DNA from: Wagnerdoeblera intermedia
GTDB lineage: Bacteria > Pseudomonadota > Alphaproteobacteria > Rhodobacterales > Rhodobacteraceae
NCBI RefSeq assembly: GCF_042647465.1
Contig: NZ_JBHRVN010000004.1
DNA: 64,000 bases
Reading direction: 5' to 3' (one strand)
Part shown: one piece after another, positions 61,452-64,000 of the stretch
Position numbering within the stretch: position 1 is the first letter of the stretch
Layout of the letters: the number at the start of each line of letters is the position of its first letter
The notes under the pieces: model-generated
Databases searched by the model: none
The model's input: only the letters and a program-made list of their open reading frames with translations
What the model was told of the DNA's origin: nothing
Position numbers and translations under genes: made by a program

Positions 61452-61789
61452 TCAGACGAACTCCGGCAGTAGAAATGTGAGGGGCGGTCGCTGCCAACCG
61501 GCTGCATCCGCGGGTTGACGAGGCGATTACCCCCGGGCCGGAATGAAGTCTACCATTTCAATCAGGATTAATTGTAACAGAAGCTGTCACAGGGGCTACC
61601 CCGGCCCTCTGGCAACATTTTGCAACAAATTTCTGAAAAAACTTAGGGGGGCCGATGCATCCCGAAGGCGATGAAACGCAGCGAACGCCTCCGCAGGCCC
61701 CCTCTGCCAGGTCAGAACCTGATGAACCCGGTCACACGCGGCTGTAGAGGCAAGGCCATACATTCGCCTGCCAGAAGCATCGCAACCGG
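61452..61789. other. Leader region of the TonB-dependent receptor gene
   Basis: It contains no gene. TGAA-N9-TTCA (61544-61560) is a perfect inverted repeat about 100 bases before the start codon, in a place for an iron regulator. Farther up, GGGGGCC (61705-61699) and GGCCCCC (61656-61649) enclose about 40 bases and are followed on the minus strand by TAAGTTTTTT, possibly the ssrA terminator. Confidence 0.4.
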
Positions 61790-62139
61790 TGTGAAAATTC
61801 TGAAAGATGGGGAAGGTGCAGGTTTCTGTTGCCAGGTACCTGCGAACCCCGCCTTACGGTGCTACCCGCAAGGACTTAGTTTCGGTACCCGAACTGCTTA
61901 CGCAGCAAGGGCCACCGGAGCACGGTTGTCGTTTGCAACTGTACATTTTGCACCGATAACGGTGGTGGCTCACCGAGACAAAGCAAACATCTTTAGACGT
62001 TCGTCGATCCTGTTTCGGCCCCACACTCCCCAAACGAAGGAGAATGATGGTGGAGCCGCCGGGTACCGCCCCCGGGTCCGATCCGCTTATTCCATGCGCG
62101 TTTATGTCCATAGTCCCCGTGGGTTGCCCCGGCGAAGAC
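61790..62139 (-). ncRNA. ssrA: tmRNA (permuted two-piece ssrA)
   Basis: On the minus strand the acceptor piece comes first, ending in CGGCTCCACCA (CCA at 62050-62048). After a spacer of about 24 bases the coding piece starts with GGGGCCG at 62023. It pairs with CGGCTCC including the G3-U wobble needed by alanyl-tRNA synthetase. The tag frame 61936-61898 reads ANDNRAPVALAA then TAA. This is the permuted alphaproteobacterial form. The 3' end (about 61790) is approximate. It rescues stalled ribosomes with SmpB. Confidence 0.93.
61898..61936 (-). other. tmRNA tag-peptide reading frame
   Basis: The codons GCA AAC GAC AAC through GCT GCG TAA encode ANDNRAPVALAA with its stop. The Ala-Leu-Ala-Ala end is a degradation signal for ClpXP-type proteases. 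Confidence 0.92.
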
Positions 62140-62145
62140 AGATTT

Positions 62146-62174
62146 AACATAGGCGAGCCGCCGCCGCTTCGCAA
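62146..62174 (-). promoter_or_regulatory. Promoter of ssrA
   Basis: TTGCGA (62174-62169) and TATGTT (62151-62146) are 17 bases apart. Transcription would start about 7 bases later, just before the acceptor piece. Confidence 0.65.
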
Positions 62175-62239
62175 GGGGCGCATAATCGGTTATCGGGGTG
62201 GAACTGGACGCGCCCTGCGGCGTCAGCTAGAGACAGATC

Positions 62240-62407
62240 ATGACCACCCGCGACATTCCGAAGAAAAACCCGCCCTCCGCCCCGAACAGCCGGGAAGCGC
62301 GCCTGAAAGCCGCGCTGAAAGCCAATATGGCAAAGCGAAAGGCGCAGGCGAAAGAACGGGCGTCAGAGGCAGAAGACACCGATACTGATTACGGGCAAGA
62401 GGACTGA
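62240..62407 (+). CDS. Small basic/acidic protein upstream of murA
   Basis: A 55-residue frame from ATG 62240 reads MTTRDIPKKNPPSAPNSREA, then a basic helix (RLKAALKANMAKRKAQAKER) and an acidic tail ending in DYGQED. AGAGAC lies upstream. The stop is 4 bases from the murA start, so it is translated with murA. Small proteins of this type precede murA in other Rhodobacteraceae, from memory; the function is unknown. Confidence 0.75.
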   Translation: MTTRDIPKKNPPSAPNSREARLKAALKANMAKRKAQAKERASEAEDTDTDYGQED

Positions 62408-62411
62408 GGCG

Positions 62412-63680
62412 ATGGATGCGATCCTGGTGCGCGGCGGCGCAGAACTGAATGGTGAGATCCCGATCGCGGGGGCAAAAAACGCCTGTCTGACCCTCATGCC
62501 CGCGACGCTTTTGTCGGAAGAGCCGCTGACGCTGACCAATGCGCCGCGCCTCTCAGACATCCGCACCATGACCACGCTGCTGCAAAGCCTTGGCGCCGAA
62601 GTGCAGCCGCTGCAGCAGGGTCAGGTTCTGGCGATGTCGTCGCATGATCTGACTTCGCGCCACGCCGATTATGAGATCGTGCGCAAGATGCGCGCCTCGA
62701 TCCTGGTGCTCGGACCGCTGCTCGCGCGCTTTGGTGAGGCGGAGGTATCTCTGCCCGGCGGCTGTGCCATTGGCGCCCGCCCGGTCGATCTGCACCTCAA
62801 GGCCATGGAGGCGCTCGGCGCGCAGATTGATCTGCGCGACGGCTATGTGCTGGCAAAAGCGCCCCTCGGTGGTCTGCGCGGTGCTGTGATCGATTTCCCC
62901 TTCGTCTCAGTCGGGGCCACGGAAAACGCGCTGCTGGCCGCCGTGCTGGCCAAAGGCACCACGGTGCTGAAAAACGCCGCCCGTGAGCCTGAGATCGTGG
63001 ATCTGGTGATCTGCCTGCGCCGCATGGGTGCACAGATTGAAGGTGAGGGTTCTTCGACCATCACCATCCAGGGCGTTGACCGCCTGCATGGCGCGACCCA
63101 TCCGGTTGTCACTGACCGCATTGAGCTTGGCACCTATATGCTGGCCCCGGCGATCTGCGGCGGCACGGTTGAATGCCTGGGCGGCCGGATGGATCTGGTC
63201 ACCGCTTTCGCCGAAAAGCTCGATGAAGCCGGTGTGGCGGTGGAAGAAACCGCACGCGGTCTGAAAGTCAGCCGCAAAAACGGCCGCCTGAAGGCCGTGA
63301 ATGTGGTGACCGAGCCCTTCCCCGGATTCCCGACCGATCTTCAGGCCCAGATGATGGCTATGCTCTGCACCGCAGAGGGCACGTCGGTTCTGGAAGAGAA
63401 GATCTTCGAAAACCGCTTCATGCATGCGCCGGAACTGACCCGCATGGGCGCGAAAATCGACGTCCACGGCGGCACCGCCAAGGTGACCGGGGTCGAGCGT
63501 CTGCGCGGTGCGCCGGTCATGGCAACCGATCTGCGGGCCTCAGTCTCGCTGATCCTCGCGGGCCTTGCGGCTGAGGGTGAGACGCTGGTGAAACGCGTCT
63601 ATCACCTTGATCGCGGCTATGAGCGGGTGGAAGAAAAACTCGGCGCCTGCGGTGCCTCGATTGAGCGTATTCAGGAATAA
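62412..63680 (+). CDS. murA: UDP-N-acetylglucosamine 1-carboxyvinyltransferase
   Basis: This 422-residue enzyme starts peptidoglycan synthesis by adding enolpyruvate to UDP-GlcNAc. The fosfomycin-sensitive cysteine is in GGCAIGARPVDLHL, with GAKNACLTLMPATLL and RGYERVEEKL near the ends. ATG 62412 follows TGAGG. It lies between the small basic protein and a DUF2948 gene. Confidence 0.97.
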   Translation: MDAILVRGGAELNGEIPIAGAKNACLTLMPATLLSEEPLTLTNAPRLSDIRTMTTLLQSLGAEVQPLQQGQVLAMSSHDLTSRHADYEIVRKMRASILVLGPLLARFGEAEVSLPGGCAIGARPVDLHLKAMEALGAQIDLRDGYVLAKAPLGGLRGAVIDFPFVSVGATENALLAAVLAKGTTVLKNAAREPEIVDLVICLRRMGAQIEGEGSSTITIQGVDRLHGATHPVVTDRIELGTYMLAPAICGGTVECLGGRMDLVTAFAEKLDEAGVAVEETARGLKVSRKNGRLKAVNVVTEPFPGFPTDLQAQMMAMLCTAEGTSVLEEKIFENRFMHAPELTRMGAKIDVHGGTAKVTGVERLRGAPVMATDLRASVSLILAGLAAEGETLVKRVYHLDRGYERVEEKLGACGASIERIQE

Positions 63681-63705
63681 TCACTAAGAAACAGGAGGGC
63701 GGTTC

Positions 63706-64000
63706 ATGGCAGATGCACGTTTTGAGGACGGCAACGAAAAGCCCCTGCGCCTGCGGGCGCAGAGCGCTGAGGATCTGCCGGTTCTGGCCGCCCTTCTGCA
63801 GGATGCGGTCTTCACCGCAGCCGATGTGAAATGGCAGCCGAAAAGCCGCCGCTTTGATCTGCTGCTGAACCGCTTTCGCTGGGAAGATGCGGATCACGCC
63901 CGCCGCGAGAACCGCGCCTTTGAGCGGGTCCGCACCGTGCTGACCATCCGCGATGTGCAGAAGGTGGCAAGTCAGGGTCTGAAGCCCGGCAATGCCGATC
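63706..64000 (+). CDS. DUF2948-family protein (partial, C-terminus outside window)
   Basis: The frame from ATG 63706 (AGGAGGGC upstream) stays open to the window edge, with 98 codons visible. The text fits DUF2948: LRLRAQSAEDLPVLAALLQD, then DVKWQPKSRRFDLLLNRFRW. The murA-DUF2948-hisD order is common in this group, so hisD may follow outside the window. The function is unknown. Confidence 0.85.
   Translation, partial: MADARFEDGNEKPLRLRAQSAEDLPVLAALLQDAVFTAADVKWQPKSRRFDLLLNRFRWEDADHARRENRAFERVRTVLTIRDVQKVASQGLKPGNAD

Noticed and set aside
61452..61660. Cobalamin riboswitch before the TonB-dependent receptor
   Set aside because: The conserved B12-box (GCCACTG) and the expected multi-helix core are not present on the minus strand.
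61671..62147. 158-residue open frame on the plus strand between the receptor and murA
   Set aside because: It overlaps the tmRNA gene on the other strand, which explains the sequence.

Overview
The window looks like a GC-rich chromosomal segment of an alphaproteobacterium of the Rhodobacterales (Rhodobacteraceae type). This rests on protein content, on a permuted two-piece tmRNA gene whose tag reads ANDNRAPVALAA, on a tRNA-His with A73 and no encoded G-1, on CtrA-type boxes (TTAA-N7-TTAA), and on neighbourhoods such as murA followed by a DUF2948 gene. No insertion sequence, prophage, CRISPR array or rRNA operon was seen. Almost everything is core housekeeping, with some lineage-specific genes.

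Layout. 1-2521 (minus): a MotA/MotB-like pair, an ExbB-type proton channel and an OmpA-type coiled-coil protein cut by the window edge. 2682-6523: KDPG aldolase, propionyl-CoA synthetase, tRNA-Leu(CAA) and DsbB. 6598-11044: a hydroxyisobutyrate-dehydrogenase-like enzyme, a penicillin-acylase-type hydrolase with a tiny membrane protein behind it, and Fe superoxide dismutase. 11271-20115: an SbcD/SbcC-like (YhaO/YhaN-type) repair pair, an AbrB-family membrane protein and a UvrD/PcrA helicase. 20194-27566 (minus): an MFS transporter, a HisC-like aminotransferase, an LpxL-like acyltransferase, an EamA transporter and ilvN/ilvB, preceded by an attenuator with a 15-residue leader peptide. 28048-34537 (plus): a small membrane protein, purU, an EamA transporter, thyA-folA, a glyoxalase, a lineage-specific protein with a CtrA-type box, and pyrC. 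34576-38411 (minus): a FUSC transporter, a possible 6S RNA, zapA and a coiled-coil gene resembling ZauP. 38685-47726: transketolase, TspO, two very small hydrophilic proteins, two tandem tRNA-Leu(GAG) genes, lipB, cytochrome aa3 subunit I, YqeY and carA. 47844-54986: a GT2 glycosyltransferase with a CtrA-type box, a GntR regulator, a nucleotidase, a UbiH-type monooxygenase broken by a frameshift in a run of eight C, an asparaginase and an IalB protein. 55075-64000: tRNA-His, tonB-exbD-exbB, rlmN, a TonB-dependent receptor, tmRNA, a small basic protein, murA and a partial DUF2948 gene.

Functional links. One-carbon and pyrimidine metabolism cluster loosely (purU, thyA, folA, pyrC, carA). The TonB-ExbBD operon and a TonB-dependent receptor flank rlmN and probably form one outer-membrane uptake route. 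zapA and its partner point to Z-ring organisation. The strongest non-protein signals are the ilv attenuator, the tmRNA gene, the duplicated tRNA-Leu unit and the two CtrA-type boxes. I found no evidence for an undescribed defence or mobile system; the least explained items are the two-gene small-protein operon at 41448-41818 and the CtrA-box gene at 32515.
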